A DNA stretch of 19,093 bases from Pelagophyceae sp. CCMP2097 (GCA_026770575.1 MU657493.1:27077-46169), one strand, 5' to 3'. Counted from the stretch's first letter, positions 1 through 8,139 are shown. Translations and numbers: made by a program. Notes: generated from the letters alone by a model not told the origin.

Positions 1-567
1 TGCGCGGAGCTGGTGGCGGCCGGGCTGATGCGCCAGCGCGCTGTCTACCACCTACAGCACGACCCGCTGGCGTTGCACCCGGCGCCGTGCGGCCTCTGCG
101 GCGTGCACTCCGCAGTGCAGTACGGCGGGGAGGACCTCGGGTGTGCGGCGTGGCTCGAGAAGAAGGCCGGGACGTTCAAGCCGCACCACATTTGCAAGGT
201 CGGCGGCGCGGTCTCGTACTCGCACGGGTGCGCCAAGAAGTACTCCAAGGGTTAGCCGTCGACGAACTACCCCATTCAGTGCCCCGAGTGCCCATTGAAG
301 CCAATGCTGCAGTACTTTTTGAAGTACCGGTACATGCAGGAGCACTGGGAGCGCATGCACGCGACGATCACCATGCCCGCGTCGCTGGTGGCCGACCTCT
401 AGATCGGGGCCGATGAGCGCGCCGAGCTCAAGAAGTTCAAGACGGCGTCGGCGGTGTCCCAGACCAAGAAGCGCCGCCGCAGCGCCGCTGCCGCGGCGCC
501 GGGGGTGGCCGCGAACAAAGCGCGCCAGCAGCAGTCCGCCCAGCGATGGAACACGGGGCCGCGCTGA
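1..567 (+). pseudogene. Cys/His-rich zinc-binding-type protein remnant, 5' end off the window
   Basis: Frame 1 is open from the first base and reads as one protein if two in-frame TAG codons (253-255 and 400-402) are ignored; it ends at TGA 565-567. It holds CGLCG, then spaced single Cys and His residues (HHIC, HGC), then CPECP followed by an aromatic stretch (LQYFLKYRYMQEHW) and HATIT. This looks like a multi-site zinc-binding fold. The tail is Lys/Arg/Ala-rich (KKRRR) and could bind nucleic acid. Codons are strongly G/C at position 3, as in the other GC-rich blocks and unlike the AT-rich block that follows. I do not recognise the family. A gene from a host repeat or transposon is possible. 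Both interruptions are TAG with otherwise good coding on either side, so read-through, error or decay cannot be told apart here. Confidence 0.45.
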
Positions 568-770
568 GTCGTCACCGCCGGGCGCAACCCAGTGGCGGTT
601 CGGTTCGGGTTTTCTAAAAAAACGAAATTTCCCACCAAGCAATAATTGGGTTCAGCGCTTAAAATTCTAGTCTAGTTAGTGTCATGTGGTTCCGCGCTGC
701 GTTTTTGCGTGCCCCTTGGTACAGAAGAGTTTGAGCACATCAAATTTATAAACGGATTGGGGAATAAATT
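568..770. other. Junction between GC-rich and AT-rich DNA
   Basis: No gene is seen. Composition falls from GC-rich to AT-rich at about 600-620 (TTTTCTAAAAAAACG), with a short mixed stretch at 690-725. It marks the left limit of viral block 1. I could not find an inverted repeat here that matches the right end of the element. Confidence 0.4.
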
Positions 771-2471
771 ATGAACAATTCTAGACTCTTAAAACTTAAA
801 ATACAGAGAGAGAAAAATCTCATAGATTTAGGTCAACATTTGGCGGGTTCTTTAAAAATTAATTTGATTGAGAACGGGTGCTTGGTAGAAAAGGGTGATA
901 TAGACCACAACCTGAGTATAGATTGGGAAAAAACAAGTGGAGAACGTAAAGCCGAGGTAGAGAGATATTTATTAAAGGATAATATGGGACTTAAAGAGTT
1001 ATACGAGAAAATGAATGCTCCGATGCATGAAAAAATTCAGATAAATTTATGCGACTCTATGACGACGTCCTCGAATGCCTATCATATATGGAAAAATAAA
1101 ATGAATAAATACGAAATTCATCTACCGAAGAGATGAAACGAGGCGAATATAAGGAAGGCTATATATGGTGGGAGAACGGTTTTAAATAAACGGATTTTCG
1201 TGAGTAATTCATTTGAGAAGCTCAACGGAAACAAAAATTGTGTAAAAATTGATGATGATGGTAATTCTGTCTATAAAATTGATGATAAAGAAAATAATGA
1301 CATATCAGACTATTTATTCGATGCAGACGTCGTTTCTCTTTATCCTACCGCAAGTTAGAAAAATTATCCAGTGGGACAAAGTATTGAGACATGTGAATAT
1401 AAAGAATGAAAGATGGGTATCTACTATATCAAGTATATTTCAAACAAAGATTTATTAACTCCCATATAACCACGGAAAGATAATTAAATACTCAGGTGGG
1501 ATTTAATAGACGCTGAGGGGTGTGGTGCAGTTCAGTGGACATTGAAAATGCAAAAGCACACGGATATAATATTACAGTAATTGAAGAATATTATTGGGGA
1601 AATAATGCAACAATTTTCAAGGATTACGTAGAATTGTTTTTCGAAATGAAGAAACAGGCGACAAAGGGTACGTGTATGTACGCGACTTCTTTGTACGGCA
1701 AACTTCTTCAAGATTCGATAAGAACAAAAGAGAAAATTGTATTGAAACCCGAAGAGTTTAGTATACTTTTACAGAAAAACGAAATTATCTCAATAGAAGA
1801 ACTCTGTTTAGATAAATGGATTGATTCATATGTAACGAGGGAGATGAACAAGGGAGAATACGCGCAAAAACCGACGCATCTTGGTGTTTTTAAATTGGGA
1901 TATTCGCGTGAAATTATGAGTCAAAAATATGATTTATGTGGTAATTCAGTCAAAGCGATGCCGTATTATTATGACACGGATAGTAAGGTTATACCCAGTA
2001 AATGTCTTGATAGTGTTGAGATTGATTCGAGCATGGCCGGCATCCAAGATGACGTCAATGGCAAGATAATCACAGCGGTATTTATTGCCCCAAAATTGTA
2101 CGCGTTCCAATACATTTTAACGAAAACAACATAAATAAATACCACTTCCAAGGGAAGGGGGTATCAACAAAAACAAATGCTTTCAAAAAAAAAACTAAGA
2201 AAATCGTGGTTTAATAGATGTAACTGAACCTCAGAGAAAATTGTGGAACGATTTTCGTGATATGTATGACGGTAAGTCTAAAACTTGTTTCCAGACATTT
2301 TCAATTGAAAAAACGGATTGAAAAAAGCTTCTAATGAAAAATGTTCTATTTTATCACATAGGCACATAAAATCACAACAAACACAACGAGAAACATATAA
2401 AATCGATGGAAAGGTCGAAGATTTATTAATGCGTATTGGATGAATCAGGGGATTATTCTGTACCCTTCTGA
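771..2471 (+). pseudogene. polB: Protein-primed family-B DNA polymerase, N-terminally truncated and decayed
   Basis: The product would copy the viral genome from a protein primer. Motifs appear in the order of the family: an exo III-like Tyr-x3-Asp (YLLKDNMGL, in the first ORF 771-1136); IYGGR at 1161-1175; motif A DVVSLYP at 1326-1346; the post-A segment GIYYIKY...LLTPI; motif B YATSLYGK at 1679-1702; motif C YYDTDS within 1970-1984; and the C-terminal FIAPKLYA and YHFQGKGV segments, then VTEPQRKLWNDF. Exonuclease motifs I and II and any terminal-protein region are absent, so the gene is 5'-truncated. In-frame stops lie at 1134 (TGA), 1356 (TAG), 1407 (TGA), 1467 (TAA) and 1485 (TAA). Frameshifts lie near 1510-1535, 2105-2130, 2190-2210, 2320-2340 and 2440. 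All three stop codons occur, which argues against a reassigned code. The order and spacing of motifs make the identity firm; activity is very unlikely. Confidence 0.85.
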
Positions 2472-2577
2472 TTTAATCTGAATGATGTGATGTTTTAAAT
2501 ACAGATAAAAAGGACATATATAAATTTTAAATACTGTGTAAATTTTTGGTGTCTTAATTTAAGACATGTATATATAT
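2472..2577 (+). promoter_or_regulatory. AT-rich gap with TATATATATG at the next start
   Basis: Short AT-rich spacer after PolB. It ends in TATATATATG, in which the ATG at 2578 is the preferred start of the next ORF. The same kind of sequence overlaps several other starts in the viral blocks. No transcription evidence is available. Confidence 0.3.
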
Positions 2578-2802
2578 ATGAACAAGAGAAATATGAACAT
2601 AGGGGAAAAAACAGAGAATAATGACAAATGCTGCTTTAAAATAGAAACCGATGAGTTTGTATTGTATGATGAAAATTTAAAAAAGCATTCGGAAGAATCT
2701 ACCGAAGTATCTACCGAAGTATCTTCCGAGCCATTTCCCGAGCTTCGGAAGATTCTTCCAAATCAATTTATATCTTCCGAATTAATTAAAAATATAATTT
2801 AA
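2578..2802 (+). CDS. Small acidic hypothetical protein, viral block 1
   Basis: An intact ORF of 74 codons from the ATG at 2578; an in-frame ATG at 2566 would add four residues. I chose 2578 because it lies in TATATATATG, like other starts in this element. The protein is Glu/Ser/Lys-rich with a short internal repeat (STEVSTEVSSE) and no membrane segment. The ORF stops with TAA at 2800-2802. The next ORF lies in the same frame three bases further on, so the two could be one gene split by a stop. However, the second has its own TATATGGA start. I do not recognise the family. Confidence 0.4.
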   Translation: MNKRNMNIGEKTENNDKCCFKIETDEFVLYDENLKKHSEESTEVSTEVSSEPFPELRKILPNQFISSELIKNII

Positions 2803-2805
2803 TAT

Positions 2806-3141
2806 ATGGACATTGAAAAAGAAATTTTGGATAAAAAGATAATAAAGAAAATCAAACAAGTTTTTCTATTCGATATAAGAATTCACACGAATATGAAAAA
2901 ATGCATGATAACATCTAACGTAAAAGGCGAAAAAGACAAAGAAGACGAAAACACAATCAAAAAAATAAAATCTAAGATGGAAGAAGAACCTGTACGGAAT
3001 AAAACTAATAAAATTAATAAAATTAATAAAAAAGAACCTGTTGTGTATCATATAGAGTCAAGTGAAGACGAGGAGATTCCGGAAGTGAAATTTGTTTTAA
3101 AAAAACGTGCGAAAATTGTGTATGAAAGTAAGAGCGAATAA
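2806..3141 (+). CDS. Small Lys-rich hypothetical protein, viral block 1
   Basis: An uninterrupted ORF of 111 codons, one of the few intact ones in the AT-rich blocks. It is strongly charged, with runs of Lys and Glu, an internal KINKINKK repeat and an acidic patch (ESSEDEEIPE) before a basic C-terminus. No membrane segment and no recognised domain. Its start lies in AATATATGGA, matching the starts at 9186 and 10572. It begins three bases after the previous stop, in the same frame. A hairpin follows at 3170-3194. The function is unknown; a nucleic-acid or nucleolar-type acidic/basic tail is only a compositional guess. Confidence 0.45.
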   Translation: MDIEKEILDKKIIKKIKQVFLFDIRIHTNMKKCMITSNVKGEKDKEDENTIKKIKSKMEEEPVRNKTNKINKINKKEPVVYHIESSEDEEIPEVKFVLKKRAKIVYESKSE

Positions 3142-3169
3142 AAACCAATTACTCGCAAAATAAACAAGG

Positions 3170-3194
3170 TTCAAAAGGTAGTTAGACCCTTGAA
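3170..3194 (+). terminator. Hairpin after the 2806-3141 ORF, possible transcript 3'-end signal
   Basis: TTCAAAAGGT pairs with ACCCTTGAA across a six-base loop, with one bulge or mismatch, and is followed by a T/A-rich tract. It lies between two plus-strand viral ORFs, where a transcript end would be expected. Short AT-rich palindromes arise by chance, so confidence is low. Confidence 0.25.
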
Positions 3195-3219
3195 TTTATT
3201 TTAAAGTTAAATAATATAT

Positions 3220-3757
3220 ATGAATTTTGATAATGTGAATAAAAGAGTTTATTGGAAAATAGATTTTACTTTATATCTATTTAAACAAAACAAACGATTT
3301 TAAAGAATTTAATAACTATCTGTAAATAAGATCTAAACGCTTTAACCCATAATTTCTGAACGATGACGCAAAAATGACAAAACCTTTGAATCTTGTAAAA
3401 GTTGGTTACAGTCGAACGAAGCGAATTTCTGGTAAACCAAATGGTTTCAATCGACTTACAGGGTTTCGCACAAGTCTAATATCGTTTAATGTACATAGGT
3501 TTTATTTATAGGATAAATCGGAAAGCCCAACCAAAGGGAATGGATTAGCGTCAGAAGCACAAAAGGCTGAGTTCATTTTACACGAGATGATTCTAAATGT
3601 GTTTAAACCGTCAGTTAAACGCAAAGTAGATTCTTCGGGGAACGTGTCGGAGTGGTTCGATGATGATAATAAATTACTGGAAATATTTCTGTTGTTTGGT
3701 GATGACTGTATATACCATAAGATAAAACCCAATAAAATTGATAAAACGTACTTCTAA
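3220..3757 (+). pseudogene. GIY-YIG/T5orf172-type nuclease-like protein, broken
   Basis: The start ATG at 3220 lies in AATATATATG. Reading on needs one frameshift near 3300. Then come in-frame stops at about 3334, at 3350 (TAA) and near 3509 (TAG), and the frame ends with TAA at 3755-3757. The central part, NLVKVGYSRTKR followed by LTGFRTS, resembles the second strand of GIY-YIG-like domains (K-x-GYT/S-x-x-x-x-R). The later E-x-x-x-x-LHE...F...EWF segment matches the conserved Glu, His and GEWF-like end of that group. Such nucleases are frequent in Polinton-like viruses, virophages and large algal viruses. The first GIY motif itself is not clear in the damaged N-terminus. A role in replication, repair or homing would be inferred from family only. 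Confidence 0.5.
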
Positions 3758-3775
3758 AAAAAAACATACGATGTA

Positions 3776-4021
3776 ATGATACGATTGAAACATAACGGAA
3801 ATTGTAAGAAGACGATACCAAGTATACGTCTTTAAAATAAAAGCGTTGGATATAGAAATATACGAGTTATTCTCCAAAGAGTGGATGAGCCAAGGTCTGT
3901 CGGATTAGATTCTCAAAGATATGTTTACTCATTTAGTCAAGTGCAAGCAATGAATGCCCAAGACAAAAGATTGAAAAAAGAAAGAAGAAAAAGAAAATAT
4001 AAACACTATATGAAAATGTAA
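3776..4021 (+). pseudogene. Small basic hypothetical protein with one in-frame stop
   Basis: Frame 2 runs from the ATG at 3776 to TAA 4019-4021 with a single in-frame TAA at 3833-3835. The C-terminal third is very basic (RLKKERRKRKYKH), like a nucleic-acid-binding tail. It begins 18 bases after the nuclease remnant. The next ORF continues in the same frame directly after the terminal TAA, so the two might have been one protein. The family is not recognised. Confidence 0.3.
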
Positions 4022-4219
4022 AACGACGACACTTTAATTGTAATTATTATTATTGCAGCAATAGGTGTTTGTTTTCATAGAACAATCCGCACCTGTTTAT
4101 TTTCGAGAATAACCAATGTAAAGTGTGGGGATTGTGTTTATAAAGAACAAGCAACTATAAGAGAAAATCTGGTGATTGAAATTTTATCAAAGAAGGATAA
4201 AGCAGACAACAACATTTAA
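4016..4219 (+). pseudogene. Small single-pass membrane protein, start codon followed by a stop
   Basis: Open for 66 codons from 4022 to TAA 4217-4219. The N-terminus is a clear membrane segment (TLIVIIIIIAAIGVC), then a Cys-containing stretch (KCGDC) and a charged tail. The only upstream ATG in frame (4016) is followed at once by TAA 4019-4021, so the natural start looks to have been lost by mutation in the second codon; alternatively this was the C-terminal part of the preceding ORF. Small one-pass membrane proteins are common in Polinton-like viruses. No specific function can be given. Confidence 0.4.
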
Positions 4220-4236
4220 AATATAGTTATTATGTA

Positions 4237-4317
4237 ATGAAAATTATAATATTTGAAAAGAATGATAAGGATATTGAGAAAATGAAGCAAACAGCAGACA
4301 GTTCACTTAAACATTAA
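4237..4317 (+). CDS. Very short ORF, 26 residues
   Basis: ATG at 4237 opens a 26-residue charged ORF ending with TAA at 4315-4317. It fits the close spacing of block 1, but ORFs this short arise by chance in AT-rich DNA. It may be a remnant. Confidence 0.15.
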   Translation: MKIIIFEKNDKDIEKMKQTADSSLKH

Positions 4318-4470
4318 AATTATAAAAAAAGAATTAAAAAGTTGATTGGTTGCAAGATACACAGTTATTTCCCAATAAAAGCGCGTTTTTTACAATTTAA
4401 GGGTCACCTGGCTCGAAAAAATCAACTTTTTTACAAGTATTTTGAGCGCAAAAAATAAAAACAATAGATA
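4318..4470. other. AT-rich gap without a recognised gene
   Basis: Nothing beyond AT-rich sequence is seen. A small GC-richer patch (GGGTCACCTGGCTCG) lies at about 4400-4415. Confidence 0.3.
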
Positions 4471-4542
4471 ATGTGCAATGTGTTTGATAAAATAATTGTG
4501 TTCATACCCGAATCAACTTTAAGTTCAATTATCAATTATCGG
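4471..4542 (+). pseudogene. N-terminal fragment of a viral ORF cut by the GC-rich insert
   Basis: ATG at 4471 opens an AT-rich coding-like stretch (MCNVFDKIIVFIPESTLSS...) that passes at about 4541 into GC-rich sequence of a different composition. Beyond that point the frame is simply open GC-rich DNA. It looks like the start of a viral gene interrupted by the first insert. Whether its continuation is the AT-rich segment at 5885 cannot be decided without an intact relative. Confidence 0.3.
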
Positions 4543-4730
4543 CCCGGGGCCGCGGCGCGCGGAGGGGGGGGGAATCGCTCCGAGGTTGGCCGCCCCCGAC
4601 AACCGCGGAGACGCGAGGCAAGCAAGGGCGCGGTGGGGCCTCGCATCTGCGTCTGCCCGGGGCCGCGGAGCGGCGCTGAGGGAGGTGCATCGCTCCGTTG
4701 GCCGCCCTTGACAGTCGCGGAAAACGGCCA
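4543..4730. repeat. Diverged direct repeat, about 72 bp, period about 114 bp
   Basis: Two copies begin with GCCCGGGGCCGCGG (about 4543 and 4657) and both contain ATCGCTCCG, TTGGCCGCCC, a GACA-type step and CGCGGA in the same order. They differ by several substitutions and small indels. They lie just inside the left edge of the insert, downstream of the minus-strand gene. Confidence 0.6.
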
Positions 4731-4763
4731 AGGTGAAGCACTTTAGTGTCGATTGTGCATCAG

Positions 4764-5377
4764 TTAAGCGTGGTGTAGACGCCCCCATTGTCGTCGCTCA
4801 TGTCCTGCTTGCTCCCCCTCGCTCATCAGCTCGTCGTCGTCCTCCTGGGCGAGCACTGGAAGCATGGCCTTGTGCTGGGCCAGCAAGACGCCCTCGTTGA
4901 AAGCGCCGGCCGCCCAGGCGGCGATGCCGGTGGGCTTGGTGGTTTTGCTCCATGGTACCGGCACGGCCACGCCGCGCCACTCCAGCAGAGCCTTGACCTT
5001 CGGGAGGGTTAGGGCCGCGATGTCGTAGCCTTTCTCAATGAAGTCGCTGAGCGCGGCGCACAAGTCGATGGCCTTCTTGTCGCCGCGCGCGGTGGCCTTC
5101 TTGGCGCGCTTCGACGCCTTCTCTTCGAGCTCCGCGGCGTCGGCCTGCTCTTGTGCGTACAGCTCCGCCATGATCACTGTCGCGTCTCCGCCGAGCGACG
5201 TGTTGGGGCCAGCGCGCTGCGGAGCTTCTCGATCGGCTGCGGCGGCGCGCGTGGGCCTCGGGGGCCCGCGTTCTGCTTGCGCTTGTCGCCTCCCAGGTTC
5301 GTGATGTCGCCGAGCACGTGGCGATCGGCCGCGTCGAGGCGCCGCGTCGTTGCGCCGGGGCGCGCGTCGACCTTCAT
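4764..5377 (-). pseudogene. GC-rich gene of unknown function with one frameshift, insert 1
   Basis: On minus, ATG at 5377 opens MKVDARPGATTRRLDAADRH and runs to about 5210. There one frameshift moves the good coding into another frame (PNTSLGGDATVIMAELYAQ). It then continues to the stop at 4764-4766 through an Ala/Lys/Glu helix (EELEEKASKRAKKAT-like) and a segment LTLPKVKALLEWRGV...WSKTTKPTG that looks slightly like a SAP-type DNA-binding helix pair. A second start (MAEL at about 5172) would avoid the frameshift and give about 135 codons. Near the C-terminus another frame reads MSDDNGG, so a second shift is possible. Third positions are mostly G/C, as in the host. The family is not recognised; a transposon-borne gene is plausible. 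Confidence 0.4.
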
Positions 5378-5818
5378 GGCGGCGCCGTGCACCGTCGTCG
5401 CATGGGATGGCATATCCGCGCTGAGCAGCAGCAAGTAGATGATGCTTCGGAGGATGGTCGTCGACGGCATGAATGATGCACCGGCAGCCGTGATGCGTCT
5501 GCGACGGGGAGGATGTCAAGCAATGCGCGCTCTGCAAGTCAAGGCACTCACCACAAGCGATACGTCGAGTTGCTGGCGAGCTGGCGTGCCGCTAGCGATG
5601 AGTGCATGGCGAGTACCTGGCGTGTTGGGCGATAGTATAAAGGAAAGACCGCGCACCATCCTTGGCGCGGCGCTCCCTCCGCGGGGGCCCTTTGTCCGCT
5701 GTAGCCGAAAGAAAGCCGCATGGACAACCCAGAACGCCGAATGGATAGACCCCCGATAGACTCTCTATGTAAACACATTTCCAAATAATGGATGTGCACT
5801 TTCGCTGACCGAGGGGTC

Positions 5819-5850
5819 CAGAATCCAATAGGGAGCAGAATCCAATAGGG
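5819..5850. repeat. Tandem repeat, 15-bp core with 17-bp period
   Basis: CAGAATCCAATAGGG occurs at 5819-5833 and again at 5836-5850. It sits at the right edge of insert 1, close to the return to AT-rich viral DNA. Confidence 0.7.
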
Positions 5851-5884
5851 GCAAGGACTTCCTATGTGAGCATAGACATTTGAG

Positions 5885-6560
5885 ATTGACAATTTTTATA
5901 TGATTACAGGACCAAGCGCAACTAAGTTTATCTGCTCGACAATCAGTAAGTTGTCTTATAAATTTCAGTTGCAACAACGTTAAACGCTTGAAATTATTTC
6001 TCGAAGAATACATTCCTGACATTTCATTTAAAGATAAAGAGTACATGGAATTACAACCTTTGATTAATAGAAAAGGGAGATTTTCTTTGAATACGATTGG
6101 ATAAACTGCCAGTATTTTTCATAATTTTGATATGATTAAATAAAATTCTTATAATTCGGATGATAAATTAATAAATTATATCACTTATATGACGCTTCAC
6201 AATAATTCAGTTAAGAAGAATACAACCATATAGAAAACATGAAACGCCATTTTTCTAACAGTTCTTTCCGACAAAAAAACACAAGTATGGACATGATAAC
6301 TATACACCATTTTATGCACTCCCAAGTAACGACATAAACGAATCCAACATTTTACATACTCAAAACAATGACTTTCGTAGTAATTTTTATTATTGGAATA
6401 ACCAAGACCTTATCGCTAACGACACAGGGCTTGAAGAAGATATACAGCAAGAAGGGGGTGATTTAAATTATTCTGTTTCTGAAAGTATTCCGAATTTCGA
6501 AGTACACTACGAGCTTAGCTCCCTCTTAAAAAAGTTTACAAAACCTCGTTTTCATCCACT
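5885..6560 (+). pseudogene. AT-rich viral-type coding remnant between two GC-rich inserts, unrecognised
   Basis: Three frames carry coding-like sequence in turn. One begins DNFYMITGPSATKFIC, with a GPS segment that faintly recalls the approach to a Walker A motif but lacks GxGK[ST]. A second, about 5911-6290, has NVKRLKLFLEEYIPDI and LINRKGRFSLN with several stops. A third, from 6259, is open for over 300 bases (NDFRSNFYYWNNQDLI, then an acidic EEDIQQEGG patch). Composition and style of damage match the other viral genes. The packaging ATPase is the obvious missing gene, but no Walker B motif was found here. I cannot name this gene. Confidence 0.3.
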
Positions 6561-6568
6561 AAAGTTTG

Positions 6569-6607
6569 CCTTATTTTCGATGCAAGGAACCTTATTTTCG
6601 ATGCAAG
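6569..6607. repeat. Two-copy tandem repeat, 18-bp core with 21-bp period
   Basis: CCTTATTTTCGATGCAAG occurs at 6569-6586 and 6590-6607. It lies at the border between the AT-rich remnant and the second GC-rich insert, and may mark the insertion edge. Confidence 0.7.
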
Positions 6608-6690
6608 TGCAGCACGTTTTGCAAAACTGTTCAAACTCGATAGGAATACAGGCTGAAGGTGGCCTTTGGCAGCGTGGCGCCGCGGGCGGG

Positions 6691-7070
6691 GCCCGTCTTC
6701 TTTGGACCCAAGATGGTCCATCGGTTCGTCTCGCGAGGCCCATCCGGCACAACATCTTAGGTCCAAGGGAGGCGGCCTCGGTCGCTCGTTCTGGTCCTTC
6801 CAGTTGCGGCGCCTGCGCCGAAACCGGTGCGGCTCTTTGCGGGGACCGTCTTCTATGGACCTCAGATGGCCCATCTCTTGGGGTGGCATGTCTCAAGCCA
6901 TAGAGACCTTAGGGTCCAACGGAGCCCTCGTCGTTGGCTCGTTTTCGCCTCTCCAGCGTCACGCATGCCCCGAAGCCCACTGTGTCTCGAGGGGGCCGTC
7001 TTCTTCGCATCTCAAAGGCCATTTCGTATGGGGGGACCCGACTCCAACTTATAGACACCTTGCCGTCTCT
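6691..7070. repeat. Degenerate tandem repeat, period about 152 bp, two and a half copies
   Basis: Units begin GCCCGTCTTC at 6691, GACCGTCTTC at 6844 and GGCCGTCTTC near 6994. Each is followed by a (T)GGACC/CATC-CAAGATGG-CCAT-type stretch and later by TTAGGTCC or TTAGGGTCC and a GCTCGTT step. Identity is moderate with small indels. The array ends immediately before the ATG at 7079, so it may be the promoter or 5' region of that gene. Confidence 0.6.
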
Positions 7071-7078
7071 ACTTTGCA

Positions 7079-7750
7079 ATGACAGCTTTCATACAGGCGG
7101 AGGCGCCCCGCGGCGGCCGCGCGGCGATGCTTCAAGACGCGGCAGAGGCGTGGTGCTTCTCGGCCTCTTCTACATTGGAACTTACGCGCCGGTTCGTGCT
7201 CGTCGGGCACCTCGAGCAGGCCTACGGCCTCACGCGCGCGCAGCTCGTGGCGGCGGCCCAAAAGGAGCCGCTCGTCTGTCACCTGGGCAAGTGGTTTAAG
7301 ACGGTTGCCGGTCAGGACGGGCCTCGCGGCTACCACATCACGCACATTGCGTACAACCCCGACGAGGGCTCCGTGCCGCATGGCCCGCAGAATGCGACGG
7401 ACGTCTTTGGCCCCGCGATTGGCGTCGCCAAGAAGCGGCGTAGCAATGCTTCGCCCGAAAGCGACTGCCCGGCTGCCGCCGCGCGGCAACAAGCAGCGCC
7501 TAAGGCGGCTCGCCGGGCACCGCCAGAGCCCAAGCGGGCCTCGCGGTCCCCGAAGAAGAAGCACGGCGCTGGCGGCGGTCAAGCGCTCGCCGCCGCCAAC
7601 GACGCGAGGCAAGACGGGGCTCGGGCAACGTACGCGGCCCAGTTGGCTGCGCTGGAGGCGCAGGTGGACGCGCGGGTGGACGCGCGGGTGGAGGCGCGCC
7701 TCGCTGCGGAGGGTGCAAAGATGAAGCTCGCGCCGTGCGAAAGGCCATAA
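7079..7750 (+). CDS. GC-rich ORF of unknown function with Lys/Arg-rich and coiled-coil parts
   Basis: An intact ORF of 223 codons with strong G/C third positions. Residues 1-110 look globular (FVLVGHLEQAYGLT, WFKTVAGQDGPRGYHITHI). Residues 120-165 are low-complexity Ala/Pro/Lys/Arg with possible nuclear localisation signals (KKRRS, SPKKK). Residues 180-215 form an alpha-helical repeat (VDARVDARVEAR). From about 7725 another frame (VRKAIKLQRRRQLIDALPEEATERAAL) continues the helical character well past the stop, so the true C-terminus may lie there and a frameshift may have created the present stop. The start follows the 152-bp repeats directly. The family is not recognised; a gene carried by a host repeat or transposon is the likely context. 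Confidence 0.5.
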   Translation: MTAFIQAEAPRGGRAAMLQDAAEAWCFSASSTLELTRRFVLVGHLEQAYGLTRAQLVAAAQKEPLVCHLGKWFKTVAGQDGPRGYHITHIAYNPDEGSVPHGPQNATDVFGPAIGVAKKRRSNASPESDCPAAAARQQAAPKAARRAPPEPKRASRSPKKKHGAGGGQALAAANDARQDGARATYAAQLAALEAQVDARVDARVEARLAAEGAKMKLAPCERP

Positions 7751-8139
7751 AACTGCAACGCCGCCGGCAGCTCATCGACGCGCTGCCAGAGGAAGCAACT
7801 GAGCGCGCCGCTCTGCGACACGCCCTGGGCGAGTGCGTGAACCTCGGCGCCGGCGACCATCGCCCGCACGGTGTCGCCGCGTTCGAGCTGCCCGAACCAT
7901 GGCACTCGCACGACGGCATCGCCGTCCGGGTCTGCCGCGGGGATCACCGGGGGGATGATCGTCGCGCCAGACCCAACGCGGGCCACCACGACGCACTGGG
8001 CGCCCACGCTGTCCGGCTGCACCTTCACGGCGTCGGAAGCGACCGTGACGACCGTGCCCGAGACACCGGCCGCGTCAAATCCCTCGACGCGATCGAACCG
8101 CTCCAGGGCCGCGGCGCGCTGGCGCTTGTAGCGGGACAT
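7579..8139 (-). CDS. GC-rich ORF of unknown function, convergent with the 7079-7750 ORF
   Basis: ATG at 8139 opens MSRYKRQRAAALERFDRV, then a beta-rich stretch with many Val and Gly residues (SGTVVTVASDAVKV, GDTVRAMVAGAEVHAL) and a short conserved-looking end (CFLWQRVDELPAALQFYGL). Third positions are nearly all G/C down to about 7750, which supports real coding. The last 170 bases only mirror the Ala/Arg repeat of the plus-strand ORF and are probably not genuine. The true gene is likely truncated near 7750 where the two ORFs meet. A TTAAATA box lies about 95 bases upstream of the start. The function is unknown; the beta-rich body could be a small barrel, but this is only a guess. Confidence 0.45.
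   Translation of the reverse strand: MSRYKRQRAAALERFDRVEGFDAAGVSGTVVTVASDAVKVQPDSVGAQCVVVARVGSGATIIPPVIPAADPDGDAVVRVPWFGQLERGDTVRAMVAGAEVHALAQGVSQSGALSCFLWQRVDELPAALQFYGLSHGASFIFAPSAARRASTRASTRASTCASSAANWAAYVARAPSCLASLAAASA

Larger units (their letters stand above)
4541..5880. mobile_element. GC-rich insert 1 inside the viral DNA
   Basis: An abrupt GC-rich block between AT-rich flanks. It holds a diverged direct repeat (4543-4730), a frameshifted minus-strand gene (4764-5377) and, towards the right, a mixed region with a 17-bp-period repeat (5819-5850). I found no matching inverted repeats or target-site duplication at its ends, so the element type is unknown. A TATAAA at 5636-5641 on plus has no convincing gene after it. 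Position and composition support later insertion into the virus. Confidence 0.45.

Noticed and set aside
771..2471. Alternative genetic code explaining the stops in PolB
   Set aside because: TAA, TAG and TGA all interrupt the gene and true frameshifts are present as well, so reassignment would not restore it.
5885..5960. Packaging ATPase Walker A in YMITGPSATKFIC
   Set aside because: The GPS is followed by AT and not GxGK[ST], and no Walker B was found in the next 650 bases in any frame.
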